Shown here piece after piece: positions 44,854 to 55,626 of a stretch of DNA of 64,000 bases. The stretch is from Acidimicrobiaceae bacterium (lineage in GTDB: Bacteria; Actinomycetota; Acidimicrobiia; Acidimicrobiales; Poriferisodalaceae), in NCBI GenBank assembly GCA_002722565.1, contig PBMG01000001.1, positions 280,692-344,691 of the forward strand, written 5' to 3'. The position numbers were made by a program, and so were the translations under genes. Numbering within the stretch: the stretch's first letter is position 1; each line of letters opens with the position of its first letter. The notes below the pieces were generated by a model that was not told the origin of the DNA, made no database searches, and saw only the letters and a program-made list of their open reading frames with translations.

Positions 44854-45023
44854 ATCGCCTATATGCATGTGGTCTTGTTTGATCTGAGTTAGACCAAAGC
44901 CTCAAAACAAGGGCTCTACAGGTGTCTGTAAATTGTCTTCTAATTGTCGCAGTTGTTTCTTGCTATTTCAGAGTTCAATCGCTTAGTTTTTGGCCCCTAA
45001 ACGCACGTTAGGCTGCCAAGCGC

Positions 45024-45040
45024 AGGACCCCTAGGGTCCT
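45024..45040. promoter_or_regulatory. Inverted repeat upstream of the peptide-type ABC operon
   Basis: AGGACCC and GGGTCCT form seven-base arms around CTA, 26 bases before the GTG start at 45067, at the end of the 213-base spacer after the isocitrate dehydrogenase gene. It could be an operator or a leader hairpin. The AT-richer stretch about 44920-44990 may hold the promoter, but I see no convincing -35/-10 pair. Confidence 0.35.
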
Positions 45041-45066
45041 CGCTCGGGAAGGGGATCAGCGCATCA

Positions 45067-46182
45067 GTGAACGAGGCGACGACCACAGCGCGCGATGAAC
45101 CACTACTTTCGGTTCAGGATCTACGGACCCATTTCTCTATCAACGCGGGCTTACTCAAAGCCGTAGATGGCGTAACTTTCGACCTTCAAGCTGGACAAAC
45201 CCTGGGCATAGTCGGAGAGAGCGGATCAGGGAAGACCGTTCTTTCCAGAAGCATTATGCGTCTTAATCTGGGCAATAACGTTGAAACCTCAGGGAAAGCT
45301 CTTTTCGGTGGCAAGGACCTACTCCGTCTCCCCATGGGTCAGATGACCGACATCTGGGGACAAGAAATTGCAATGGTCTTTCAGGACCCGATGACTTCTT
45401 TAAATCCGGTAGTCAAAATAGGTCGCCAAGTTTCTGAGCATGTTCGTAAACACTTGGCAGTCTCAAAGAGAGAAGCCCGAGGTCTTGCAGTCGAGTTACT
45501 CAAAAGTGTCCGGATTCCTGAAGCTGAGGTGGCAATCGACTCGTTCCCCCACGAGCTTTCTGGTGGCATGCGGCAACGCGTTTCAATTGCTATCGCCCTA
45601 GCTTGCGGCCCGAAGCTCCTCTTTGCGGATGAACCAACTACTGCGCTCGATGTTACGGTTCAGCACCAAATCCTGAACCTACTGGGCCTTCAGCAGAGCG
45701 AACGCGATATGGCCATGGTTCTTGTGACCCACGATCTGGGTGTGGTGGCCGGTCGGACTGATGAAATCATTGTCATGTATGCGGGCAAGATCGTTGAACA
45801 GTCCCGCACTCGTCAGATCTTCCAAAATACGTCGCACCCGTACACAGAGGCGCTCCTTAGGTCAATCCCCAAGACCGACCAACCTAGCCACACACGCTTG
45901 GCAGCTATCGCAGGCCGGCCACCTAATCTCATAACCATGCCTTCAGGTTGTTCGTTCAGTCCCCGATGCCCCTACGCCCAAGAACGCTGCTTTGAAGAAG
46001 AACCGCCGTTAACCGTGACCAAAGAGGGTCATGCGACAGCCTGTTGGTATCAGGTTGGAACCGAGGCGAATCGGGCCGCCTGGGACAAGAATCTCGCAGC
46101 CGGCCGGCCAGCAACTTTGGCTGTAGCTGAAGGACAAGTCATCGACGAAGTACCGCTTGACATCGGCGCTGGTGGGGCCTGA
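45067..46182 (+). CDS. Peptide/nickel-type ABC transporter ATP-binding protein (DppD/OppD-like)
   Basis: A 371-residue ATPase of the oligopeptide/dipeptide/nickel importer family. Walker A GESGSGKTV, Q-loop VFQDPMTSLNP, signature LSGGMRQRVSIAIAL, Walker B LLFADEPTTALD and switch VTHDLG are all present. The C-terminal HPYTEALLRSIP and CSFSPRCPYAQERC segment is the oligopeptide-transporter extension. The start is GTG 45067. It overlaps the second ATPase (TGATG). With the downstream lipoprotein and two permeases it makes a complete importer; peptides are the default guess for cargo. Confidence 0.9.
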   Translation: MNEATTTARDEPLLSVQDLRTHFSINAGLLKAVDGVTFDLQAGQTLGIVGESGSGKTVLSRSIMRLNLGNNVETSGKALFGGKDLLRLPMGQMTDIWGQEIAMVFQDPMTSLNPVVKIGRQVSEHVRKHLAVSKREARGLAVELLKSVRIPEAEVAIDSFPHELSGGMRQRVSIAIALACGPKLLFADEPTTALDVTVQHQILNLLGLQQSERDMAMVLVTHDLGVVAGRTDEIIVMYAGKIVEQSRTRQIFQNTSHPYTEALLRSIPKTDQPSHTRLAAIAGRPPNLITMPSGCSFSPRCPYAQERCFEEEPPLTVTKEGHATACWYQVGTEANRAAWDKNLAAGRPATLAVAEGQVIDEVPLDIGAGGA

Positions 46183-47204
46183 TGGCTGGCAGCGGAAAGG
46201 CACACCTTCGTGACCCGGGCGACGTTCTGATGCGGGCGGAAGATCTTGTCGTCGAATTTCCTATCTCTCGCGGGCGGGTGGTCAATGCCGTAAGTGGCGT
46301 CAGCCTCGACGTTAAACAGGGTGAAACTCTGGGCCTGGTTGGAGAGTCGGGGTGCGGTAAATCCACCACAGCCAAATGCCTAATTCAGCTTCCTCCACCA
46401 ACCTCGGGAACTGTCAGCTACCACGGAACTGAACTCACCTCACTCGACGACGAAGCTTTACGTAAAGCCCGCACTGACTTGCAAATGATCTTCCAGGACC
46501 CGATTTCGTCACTTAATCCGCGAAGAAAGATTGGCGATGTGGTTGCTGAACCGCTCCGGGTTTGGGGCCCGCGCGACAGCGCTGAGCAAACCGGCCTAGT
46601 AGACGCAATGCTTGAGGCCGTAGGGATCGATCCCGATGTAGCCCGAGACAAAAGGCCACACGAGTTTTCCGGAGGTCAGTGCCAACGAATTTCAATTGCT
46701 CGGGCTCTCGTCCTCAATCCACAAGTCATTATCTGTGACGAACCGGTTTCGGCCCTCGATGTGTCAGTCCAGGCTCAAATCCTCAATATGCTTGAGGATC
46801 TCAAATCCGAGTACGGACTGACCTTGGTGTTTATCGCCCATGACCTCGCAGTTGTCAAAAATATCTCCGACAGAGTTGCAGTTATGTACCTCGGAAAACT
46901 TTGCGAAGTGTCCGAGTCAAACGACCTTTACGCGAGCCCTGCTCATCCCTATACGGAGCTGCTATTGGGATCAAGCCCGGTACCAGATCCAAGTAGCGAA
47001 GTTGACATCACTATGGTCGAAGAGGGGGACGTCCCTTCGCCGATCGACCCACCTTCAGGGTGTCGTTTCAGGACCCGCTGCGCCTACGCGACAGAGCGTT
47101 GCGCCCAGGAAGAACCAATGATGCGTGAAGTTTCACAAGATCACTTCGTTGCTTGCCATCACCCACTCGTCTCCGTTGCCGAAACGGCGGAGGTGAGCGC
47201 CTGA
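46182..47204 (+). CDS. Peptide/nickel-type ABC transporter ATP-binding protein (DppF/OppF-like)
   Basis: The second ATPase of the importer, 340 residues. Walker A GESGCGKSTTAK, Q-loop IFQDPISSLNPR, signature FSGGQCQRISIARAL, Walker B CDEPVSALDVSVQ and switch IAHDLAVVK are intact. The C-terminus has HPYTELLLGSSPVPDP and SGCRFRTRCAYATERC as in OppF. It pairs with the preceding subunit as a heterodimer. It ends 90 bases before the binding protein, with a small hairpin in between. Confidence 0.9.
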   Translation: MAGSGKAHLRDPGDVLMRAEDLVVEFPISRGRVVNAVSGVSLDVKQGETLGLVGESGCGKSTTAKCLIQLPPPTSGTVSYHGTELTSLDDEALRKARTDLQMIFQDPISSLNPRRKIGDVVAEPLRVWGPRDSAEQTGLVDAMLEAVGIDPDVARDKRPHEFSGGQCQRISIARALVLNPQVIICDEPVSALDVSVQAQILNMLEDLKSEYGLTLVFIAHDLAVVKNISDRVAVMYLGKLCEVSESNDLYASPAHPYTELLLGSSPVPDPSSEVDITMVEEGDVPSPIDPPSGCRFRTRCAYATERCAQEEPMMREVSQDHFVACHHPLVSVAETAEVSA

Positions 47205-47214
47205 AACAGTTTGC

Positions 47215-47230
47215 CCCTTATATCTAAGGG
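47215..47230 (+). other. Small hairpin between the ATPase and binding-protein genes
   Basis: CCCTTA and TAAGGG form a six-base stem with a four-base loop ten bases after the DppF-like stop. It may mark an RNA processing point that raises binding-protein mRNA relative to the ATPases. The stem is weak. Confidence 0.3.
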
Positions 47231-47294
47231 TTACGCGGTTAGGCGCCCGCCTTCCGCTTTTAGTACTTGAATAAGAACTCAGGGAGGGTTCAAA

Positions 47295-49091
47295 ATGAAA
47301 TCAAGCTGGTTAAAAATCATCGCATCGTTCTTCGCGATTGCGTTGATTGCAGCTGCCTGTGGAGGCAGCGACTCCGGGTCATCAGACACCGCGAGTAGCT
47401 CAGAAACAACCGAAGAAGAGGTCATCGAAGCTGGCACAGAAGCCGAAGGTGATGTCGACACTGAGGTTGAAGAAGTAGTCGAGGCGTCTAGCTACGGCGG
47501 CACATTGACCATTGGCCTTGAAGCTGAAGCCACTGGCCTTCGCCCATGGGAAGATCCGTGCTCATCGCCATGCCTCACCATGATCGCAGCAATCTACGAC
47601 ACATTGGTGCAAATTCGAACCGATGGAACCATTGGCCCATGGCTGGCAACTGACTGGTCTGCAAATGAAGACTTCACGGAGTGGACTTTCAACCTTGTGG
47701 AAGGGGTGACGTTCCATAACGGAACACCGTTCACCGCTCAAACATTGGTTGACATGTTCCCACTGCAACAATTCGGCGCAGCCGCAGGAGGAATCGTCAC
47801 AGCAGCAGGACTTAAGGAAGTAGTAGCGGTTGATGACACGACGGTTAAATACGTCCTGAAGTCAGCTCACTCCGCGTTCCCATCATTCTTGGTTCAACCG
47901 CCTCTAGGAGCGGCCTTTGATGCCGAGGCAGCGAACGCTGATTTCGACGGATATTCAATGAACCCCATTGGAACCGGCGCTTTCATGATGGAGAAACGAG
48001 ACCTCGACAACGAGACCGTCGTCGTTCGGAACCCCAACTATTGGATGAGCGATGCCGATGGCAACCAGTTGCCATATCTCGACTCGGTGAACTTCCGACC
48101 AATTCCTGACGAAGGAACACGCTTGGATTCACTCCTTTCAGGAACCACTCAGGCAATGCAGACCTTGCGTCAAGGCACGATCCGAGATGCTCGTTCAGCT
48201 AAGGAAGATGGCGCAGATATCGTCTTGCTTGAATTCCAAGGAAACAATGTTGGCGGCGGCATGTACAACCTCAACAATCCACCTTTGGATGACGTACGAG
48301 TCCGTAAGGCTCTAACTCAGATGAACAACCAAGAAGCCACTATCGAAGCGTTGGGCGGCACCGGAATTTCCCTCCCAGGCACCCAGTGGTTCAGCCCTGA
48401 TAGCCCTTGGTACTCCGAAAAGGTTGCCGCGGCATGGCCAAAGTTTGACTACGAGGCCGGCCAGGCGCTCCTAAAGGAATACGTTGACGATCCAGAGCGT
48501 TCAGACGGGAAAGCAGTCGGCGAGAAGATCGAGGTAGAACTCTCATGTCCTCCAGATCCAACGCTTATTGCTGCCGTTCAAGTTTCAGAACAACTCTGGA
48601 CCGCCACTGGCATGGTTGACGTGACCTTGACTAACTATGATCAGCAGACGCACATCGGATATGCGCTTGGTGCATCGCCAAACTGGGAAGGCTCACATAG
48701 CGTTCACTGTTGGCGCTGGTCAAGTGATAATGATCCGTCAACCGAACTGAACCGCCAACTAGCTCCACATAACTTGGAGGTGGCGGCCGCTTACGGGCTT
48801 GATGGAATCTTCACTCCAACCAACTTCTTCGACTACTTCGACATCGAAGTATTCGGCGCTCTCGTTCAAGCGATCAGCACCGACGTCTTCGAAGAGCGCT
48901 ACGCGCTGTACGAGATGGTGATGATGAAGTTCGCTACCGATCTCCCTGTTTACTATTCGGGTCACACTGCGACACTACTGGCAGTGGAAACCGGGATTGA
49001 GGGAATCAACGGTTGGGTGCTTCCTGATGGAACATTCGGCGGTCAAGGTTGGTCGATACCTCAACTCAATCAAGCTTTCTTGACCAACTGA
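47295..49091 (+). CDS. ABC transporter substrate-binding lipoprotein, family 5 (peptide/nickel type)
   Basis: A 598-residue extracellular binding protein. A lipoprotein signal peptide ends at AAAC with Cys22, followed by a long acidic Ser/Thr/Glu linker to about residue 70. The mature part shows SBP family 5 features: a start resembling YGGTLTIGLEAEA, WTFNLVEGVTFHNGTPFTA, and VKYVLKSAHSAFPSFL. CAGGGAGGG precedes the ATG. It captures the cargo for the surrounding importer. The spacing (CSSPCLTMIAA) contains two Cys that could form a disulfide. Confidence 0.9.
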   Translation: MKSSWLKIIASFFAIALIAAACGGSDSGSSDTASSSETTEEEVIEAGTEAEGDVDTEVEEVVEASSYGGTLTIGLEAEATGLRPWEDPCSSPCLTMIAAIYDTLVQIRTDGTIGPWLATDWSANEDFTEWTFNLVEGVTFHNGTPFTAQTLVDMFPLQQFGAAAGGIVTAAGLKEVVAVDDTTVKYVLKSAHSAFPSFLVQPPLGAAFDAEAANADFDGYSMNPIGTGAFMMEKRDLDNETVVVRNPNYWMSDADGNQLPYLDSVNFRPIPDEGTRLDSLLSGTTQAMQTLRQGTIRDARSAKEDGADIVLLEFQGNNVGGGMYNLNNPPLDDVRVRKALTQMNNQEATIEALGGTGISLPGTQWFSPDSPWYSEKVAAAWPKFDYEAGQALLKEYVDDPERSDGKAVGEKIEVELSCPPDPTLIAAVQVSEQLWTATGMVDVTLTNYDQQTHIGYALGASPNWEGSHSVHCWRWSSDNDPSTELNRQLAPHNLEVAAAYGLDGIFTPTNFFDYFDIEVFGALVQAISTDVFEERYALYEMVMMKFATDLPVYYSGHTATLLAVETGIEGINGWVLPDGTFGGQGWSIPQLNQAFLTN

Positions 49092-49133
49092 AGCTAACAG
49101 TCCATTAATCGAGATCCCCAGGTAGGAGTTCAC

Positions 49134-50090
49134 TTGTTAGGCAAAGTCTTAGCAGTAAGGACAGTCAGGCTCATCGCCACACTGTTCGCTGTATCTCTAC
49201 TGACTTTCCTGCTCGTAGAACAACTACCTGGGGATCCGATTTTGGCCATCTTGCCTCCCGGCGGGCTTGACGATCTGGAGACCATTGAGCGCATTCGCAA
49301 AGAGCTCCGTCTGGATGATCCGGTATTAACTCGTTACTTTCGCTGGGCGGGAGACGCTCTCCAAGGAGATCTTGGCAAGTCATACATCACTGACCAGCCA
49401 GTCTCAGATGCGATCAAAGATCGTATCCCAGTAACAATGGAATTAGCGTTGTTGGCGACGCTGATAGCGGCGTTCCTTGCAATCCCGATTGGCGCTATTT
49501 CTGCATACAGAGAAGGCGGCTACTTCGACCGAACGATGTCGGCGTTCACTACCGCAGCTCTTTCGATTCCAGGATTCTTGGCCGGCATTTTCTTCATCTG
49601 GCTCTTTACGCTCAAATTCAATTGGCTGCCCTCAACCGGATGGAATCGGATCACTGATAAAGGGCTCCTCGCTAACCTACAAACAGCAATACTACCCGCT
49701 GGAGCATTGGCTTTAGCTCCCTTGGCTATCAACGCACGACTGATCAGGGCCGACATGATCGGGACCTTAAAAGAGGACTACATCCTGTCAGCAAAAGCCA
49801 AAGGTTTACGTGACCGTTACATCCTCATGCGTCACGCTTTGAGACCAAGCTCGCTGACCGCAATCACTGTCTTCGCTCTTCAGCTAGGCGGCCTGATTGG
49901 CGGAACCGTGGTTATCGAAACTGTCTTCGCTTTACCGGGACTCGGGACGCGCTTGATTAGCGGTATTTACCAGCGTGATGTGGTGATGATCCAAGGAATA
50001 ACTCTTTTCATTGCAACCGTGTACGTCGTCGTGAACGCACTCGTCGACCTGCTCTACGCCGCCCTCGACCCTCGAATCCGTAGGCAATGA
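49134..50090 (+). CDS. ABC transporter permease (DppB/OppB-like)
   Basis: A 318-residue integral membrane permease. The N-terminal helix and VEQLPGDPILAI are standard for OppB/DppB, as is the extracytoplasmic LRLDDPVLTRYFRW segment. The EAA loop that contacts the ATPase is DYILSAKAKGLRDRYILMRHALRPS. About six membrane segments are seen. The start is TTG 49134 behind TAGGAG, 42 bases after the binding protein. It overlaps the second permease by four bases (ATGA). Confidence 0.9.
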   Translation: MLGKVLAVRTVRLIATLFAVSLLTFLLVEQLPGDPILAILPPGGLDDLETIERIRKELRLDDPVLTRYFRWAGDALQGDLGKSYITDQPVSDAIKDRIPVTMELALLATLIAAFLAIPIGAISAYREGGYFDRTMSAFTTAALSIPGFLAGIFFIWLFTLKFNWLPSTGWNRITDKGLLANLQTAILPAGALALAPLAINARLIRADMIGTLKEDYILSAKAKGLRDRYILMRHALRPSSLTAITVFALQLGGLIGGTVVIETVFALPGLGTRLISGIYQRDVVMIQGITLFIATVYVVVNALVDLLYAALDPRIRRQ

Positions 50091-50974
50091 TGCGGTCGCT
50101 ATTTCGTAGCTTCGGTGCTGCATTCTTAGCAATGCCGCTGGTGGTCAAAATTGCTTTGATGTGGCTTATCTTCATTGTGGCGGCCGCTATTTACAGTCGA
50201 CTTGACCGGCTTTTCGGCCAAGCATTACCGCTCCAAGATCCTTTTTATCAACCATTTTTATTCGGAGAAGCACGACCCGTTGAAGGTCCTTCAACCGCTC
50301 ATTACCTCGGCACAGATGTGCTCTCGCGTGACAATCTGGCTCGCCTTTTACACGGCGCCTGGGTTTCATTAATCGTGGCGGCCACGGTGGTCTCTTTCGG
50401 TCTCGTGTTTGGAGGCTTTATTGGCGCCTTCGTTGGCTACACGCGCGGCAAAGTAGAAACTGTCACCATGGCGACCCTAGATGTCATCCTCGCCTTCCCA
50501 CCCCTGGTGCTATTACTGGCTTTGGTAGCCGTCTACAAGGTGCGGAACCTGACAATGATCGCTCTTGTTTTCGGAGTATTGGGCATCCCCACCTATGTAC
50601 GAATAGCGCGGGCGAGCACCTTGGGCGTTGCCGGGCGAGAGTTCGTTCAAGCCGCTGAGGCCATAGGAACAAAACGGACAGCTATCCTCTTCCGCGAAGT
50701 TATTCCGAACATCATGCCGGCCCTTTTCGCGTATGCCCTTATCAACGCAGGGTATGTAATTGTGATCGAGGGCACCTTGTCCTACCTGGGTCTCAGCGTG
50801 CAACTCCCTGAACCGACCTGGGGAAATATGATTAACGAAGGGCGAAGAGATATCAGGCAAACAATTCTGCCCATCTTCTGGCCCGGCCTGTTTTTGACCC
50901 TGTCAGTGGTGTCGCTAAACCTCGTCGGTGATTGGCTTCAACAGCGCGTCGCTGTTCGCTCCTCAGCCCTCTAA
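50087..50974 (+). CDS. ABC transporter permease (DppC/OppC-like)
   Basis: A 295-residue permease, partner of the preceding one. The cytoplasmic N-terminus leads to one helix, then HYLGTDVLSRDNLARLLHGAW, the hallmark of OppC/DppC. The EAA-type loop is REFVQAAEAIGTKRTAILFREVIPNIMP. LSYLGLSVQLPEPTWGNMI is the conserved C-terminal part. It overlaps the DppB-like gene and ends exactly before the convergent argG stop, closing the operon. Confidence 0.9.
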   Translation: MMRSLFRSFGAAFLAMPLVVKIALMWLIFIVAAAIYSRLDRLFGQALPLQDPFYQPFLFGEARPVEGPSTAHYLGTDVLSRDNLARLLHGAWVSLIVAATVVSFGLVFGGFIGAFVGYTRGKVETVTMATLDVILAFPPLVLLLALVAVYKVRNLTMIALVFGVLGIPTYVRIARASTLGVAGREFVQAAEAIGTKRTAILFREVIPNIMPALFAYALINAGYVIVIEGTLSYLGLSVQLPEPTWGNMINEGRRDIRQTILPIFWPGLFLTLSVVSLNLVGDWLQQRVAVRSSAL

Positions 50975-52420
<1,446 letters not shown>

Positions 52421-52472
52421 TCAGTTTCGGTTATTAGGGTTTAAGATTCTCTTCTACCGGGGGGGCAGCGAC

Positions 52473-53609
52473 ATGGACATAACAGAACGGGTAGGCGAAT
52501 TAGTTCAGATTCCTAGTGTGAATCCCCTGCACGCCGGACCAGTATCTGGTGACGGTGCCGAGCGTGAATTGTCTGATTGGTTAGCGAACCATACCGAGGC
52601 TCTAGGGGCCGACGTAGTCGTGGACCCCGTCGAAGACGACCGATGTAACGTTTACGCGCGTTTTGAAGGCTCTTCAGATCGGGCAGTAACGATCGACGTT
52701 CACCTCGACACCGTCGGGGTGGAACATATGACTGATGACCCTTTCGATGGCCGCGTCGAAGACGGACGGGTCTACGGACGCGGATCGGTTGATACCAAAG
52801 CCACCTTCGCCGTTGTCCTGCAGGTATTGGAGGAGCTCAAGGCGGCGGGTCAGCGTCCCGTGCCAACTGTCAACCTGGTCGGAACCGTTTCCGAAGAAGG
52901 AGGGGGGCTACTCGGAGCCGCCCGCTACCGTGATTGGCTGTTGGAGCGAGGGCAACGAATCGAACAGATAGTCGTTGCGGAACCAACCATGTGCGCCCCC
53001 GTTCATGGCCACAAAGGCGGAATAGGTCTCGATGTGACCGTCCATGGCCACGCAGCGCATTCATCTAAACCTCACCTCGGAGCTAACGCGCTTAGCGGAG
53101 CAGCTCGCGTTGTGGTCGCTATTGACGAAGAACAAGACCGCCTTGCGGCTCTCGAAGCAACGACACCAGTTGGGAAAGGCACTGTTTCAGTAACAGAACT
53201 TTCTGGTGGACTAGCTCGCAACATCATTCCCGATGAATGCGCGTTATATGTAGGCCGTCGCACCGCTCCCGGCGAAGATATTGCCCAAGTCCGGGCCGCA
53301 TTGTGTGAACTCATAGAAAGCAGCGCTGCCCCATTATCAACAACTATCGAATCCCTATATGGAGAAGGCAGTCCCGGCTTTTACCAAGACCCCTCTTGTT
53401 CTCTAGTAGCGGTCCTCGCACAACTCGCCGACACGTCACCAACTACCGCAGAGTATGGGTCGAACGCCCTCAAATACGGAGAGGTCGCTGAACAACTCGT
53501 CGTTTTCGGGCCCGGGTCAATCGACCAAGCTCACCAAGCAGTTGAGTGGGTTGACATCAGCCAACTCAACCGAGCAGTGGACATCTACCGATCTTGGTTC
53601 AGTCAATAA
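52473..53609 (+). CDS. M20 family metallo-deacylase (ArgE/DapE-like)
   Basis: A 378-residue zinc hydrolase with the M20 core: VHLDTVG gives the first His and Asp, GRGSVDTKA the bridging Asp, and SEEGGG the general base Glu and a ligand. The dimerisation (lid) domain at about 165-280 begins after HGHKGGIGLDVTVHGHAAHS. Members remove an acyl group from acetylornithine or succinyl-diaminopimelate. Position beside argG, divergently, favours acetylornithine deacetylase by context only. ATG 52473 follows a G-run; an upstream open frame is not gene-like. It overlaps deoD tail to tail by 11 bases. Confidence 0.85.
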   Translation: MDITERVGELVQIPSVNPLHAGPVSGDGAERELSDWLANHTEALGADVVVDPVEDDRCNVYARFEGSSDRAVTIDVHLDTVGVEHMTDDPFDGRVEDGRVYGRGSVDTKATFAVVLQVLEELKAAGQRPVPTVNLVGTVSEEGGGLLGAARYRDWLLERGQRIEQIVVAEPTMCAPVHGHKGGIGLDVTVHGHAAHSSKPHLGANALSGAARVVVAIDEEQDRLAALEATTPVGKGTVSVTELSGGLARNIIPDECALYVGRRTAPGEDIAQVRAALCELIESSAAPLSTTIESLYGEGSPGFYQDPSCSLVAVLAQLADTSPTTAEYGSNALKYGEVAEQLVVFGPGSIDQAHQAVEWVDISQLNRAVDIYRSWFSQ

Positions 53610-54324
53610 CCTTCGCCTCGTCTGACGCGAGTTTCAGCGAAAACGAAATCATCGAATCGAGAGTGCTTTGCCGCTCTTCGGGGCTGAGATGTGCCCCGCT
53701 GGTCAGATGGTCAGAGATCGTCACCAAACTGAGTGCCTGCTTCCGTTCAATTTGAGCTATCGCGTAAAGAGCTGCGGTTTCCATCTCTACACACAAGACC
53801 CCATCGTCAATCATTCTCTGATTCAAACCATCATCGGGTTCATAAAAAATATCGGATGTGAAAATCGTTCCGCTCTGCAGCGATAAATCCGCGTCACGAC
53901 TTAAATCAACAGCTGCGCTGAGGAGCGAAGGTGTAGGCATAAGTTCGTATTGTTCCTGCCCAAGTAGCAGTTCAGGCATCCGACTATTGGTGATACATCC
54001 AGAAGCCACCACCATGTCACGCAATTGAAGCGACGGCGAAAAGCCGCCGGCAGTACCTATCCGGATGATGGTCTCAACCTCGAAAGACCGGTAAAGCTCA
54101 GTGATGTAAATGGCTGCGGACGGCATGCCCATACCTGAAGGCATAACCGAAATTTCGCTTCCTTGGTATCGACCCGTATAGCCGACTGCATTGCGGACAT
54201 CAGTAACTAGTCGGCTGTCCTCTAAATAGTTTTCGGCAATGTAAGTAGCTCTTCGCGGGTCGCCTGGCATGAGTACGACTTTTGCGAAGTCACCCACCTC
54301 GGCGTCTATATGGGGAGTTGACAT
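53599..54324 (-). CDS. deoD: Purine nucleoside phosphorylase, DeoD type
   Basis: A 241-residue hexameric-type phosphorylase that splits adenosine, inosine or guanosine with phosphate to base and ribose-1-phosphate. TPHIDAEVGDFAKVVLMPGDPRRA, NAVGYTGRYQG, IIRIGTAGG (phosphate Arg), VEMETAALYA and SDHLTSG (catalytic Asp) match E. coli DeoD closely. The phosphate-site His at residue 5 and Arg residues are kept. It starts one base after the ahcY stop, on the same strand. The pair would remove adenosine or inosine formed from S-adenosylhomocysteine. Confidence 0.92.
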   Translation of the reverse strand: MSTPHIDAEVGDFAKVVLMPGDPRRATYIAENYLEDSRLVTDVRNAVGYTGRYQGSEISVMPSGMGMPSAAIYITELYRSFEVETIIRIGTAGGFSPSLQLRDMVVASGCITNSRMPELLLGQEQYELMPTPSLLSAAVDLSRDADLSLQSGTIFTSDIFYEPDDGLNQRMIDDGVLCVEMETAALYAIAQIERKQALSLVTISDHLTSGAHLSPEERQSTLDSMISFSLKLASDEAKVID

Positions 54325-54325
54325 C

Positions 54326-55588
54326 TCAGCCCTCCGGCCCTAGTAGGTCATCGATCGTATCTTCTTGATGAGCGTGTCTATCTTCTAAGGAGATGCTGTG
54401 GAACGCCAACTTCGCTCTCGCTATTTCCGCGTCAATTGACCCGTCAATAACCTGCACTCCTTCGGCCACAGCCCCTCGGGCTAGTTCGTGGCAGCCCACT
54501 CCTTGAACGGCGAATGAAAGGTCCATTATTTCAATCGGATGGCCAAGCCCTCCAGCGATATTCACTAACGCCCCGTTGGCCAACACTAAGACTGAACGGT
54601 CGCCGCCAAGGAGGTATTCATCGATTCCTTCCCTTACTACTCGAAAGTCAACTGCTTCATCAGCGAGGGCTTCTACGTCGATTTCGAGGTCGTGGTGGCC
54701 TGCGTTAGCCAAGATGACGCCGCCTTTCATCTTGGCGAAATCTGGGCGAGATAGCGCTCGGCGGCCACCTGTGGCAGTGATGACAAAATCAGCGACTGGA
54801 AGGACCGTGTCAAGGTCTCCCACTCGATGACCGTCCATGAATGCTTCTAGGCCTTTAACGGGGTCTACCTCGACGACCCACGCGGTTCCGCCCAATGCTC
54901 GGACGTGGGCAGCGATTCCGCGGCCAACCCAACCGTAACCAAGAATGCCTACGTCTTTGCCGGCCATCAACATATTGGTGAGGTTGAGGACCGCTTGGAT
55001 AGTGCTCTGGCCTGTTCCGTATTTATTGTCGAACAGATGCTTACAAGCCGCATCGTTAGCTGCCAAAGCAGGGCAGGGCAGTCTTCCTCGGTTCGCTAAC
55101 TCAACTAGACGCGATACACCCGTGGTCGTTTGTTCTGTTACGCCTTGCAGTTCAGCGAAAAGATCTGGCCGGTGATTAGCCATGCGAATTGTGAGTTCAG
55201 CACCGTCGTCAATAATGAATTCCGGGCCGGTGTCAGCAATAGCTAGTAAATCTTTTTCCCAGGCCGGGTATCCGCTACCTCGGGTTGAATGCACCTCAAT
55301 CCCGCGATCGACGAGGGCAGCTGCAATTTCATCTCGTGTTGAGTGGGGGTTCGACCCAGCAACTACAACTTCAGCTCCAGCATCAGCAAGAACTGTTGCG
55401 AGAAAGGCTGTTTTAGCTTCCAAATGCACGACCACAGCGACGCGCCGTCCCGCAAGTGCACCATCGTTAAGTCGCTCCCGTAAGAATCCGTCGACGAGTG
55501 GTGAGTGACGTCGCGCCCACTCGATCGCCAAATGACCCTGCGGTGCTAATTCAATATCGGAAATTCTTGAGTTATTAACTACAGACAC
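54326..55588 (-). CDS. ahcY: Adenosylhomocysteinase, short archaeal/Thermotoga-like form
   Basis: A 420-residue S-adenosylhomocysteine hydrolase. IDDGAELTI, GVTEQTTTGVSRL, NDAACKHLFDNKYGTGQS (catalytic Lys and Asp) and GYGWVGRGIA (NAD) are the family blocks. It lacks the about 40-residue insertion and the C-terminal KxxHYRY tail of actinobacterial and eukaryotic enzymes. The second Glu of the EETTTG block is Gln here, and the HLEAKT block has Lys where the eukaryotic enzyme has the adenine-contacting Glu. Adjacent deoD suggests disposal of the nucleoside product. The archaeal group includes an S-inosylhomocysteine hydrolase, so substrate should be tested. Confidence 0.88.
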   Translation of the reverse strand: MSVVNNSRISDIELAPQGHLAIEWARRHSPLVDGFLRERLNDGALAGRRVAVVVHLEAKTAFLATVLADAGAEVVVAGSNPHSTRDEIAAALVDRGIEVHSTRGSGYPAWEKDLLAIADTGPEFIIDDGAELTIRMANHRPDLFAELQGVTEQTTTGVSRLVELANRGRLPCPALAANDAACKHLFDNKYGTGQSTIQAVLNLTNMLMAGKDVGILGYGWVGRGIAAHVRALGGTAWVVEVDPVKGLEAFMDGHRVGDLDTVLPVADFVITATGGRRALSRPDFAKMKGGVILANAGHHDLEIDVEALADEAVDFRVVREGIDEYLLGGDRSVLVLANGALVNIAGGLGHPIEIMDLSFAVQGVGCHELARGAVAEGVQVIDGSIDAEIARAKLAFHSISLEDRHAHQEDTIDDLLGPEG

Positions 55589-55626
55589 GTGATGAGTGTT
55601 GCACGTTATGACTCTATTCTTCTGCC

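Noticed and set aside
44854..45066. Possible RNA gene in the 213-base spacer
   Set aside because: No tRNA-like cloverleaf or known RNA motif is seen; only a small inverted repeat near the next gene.
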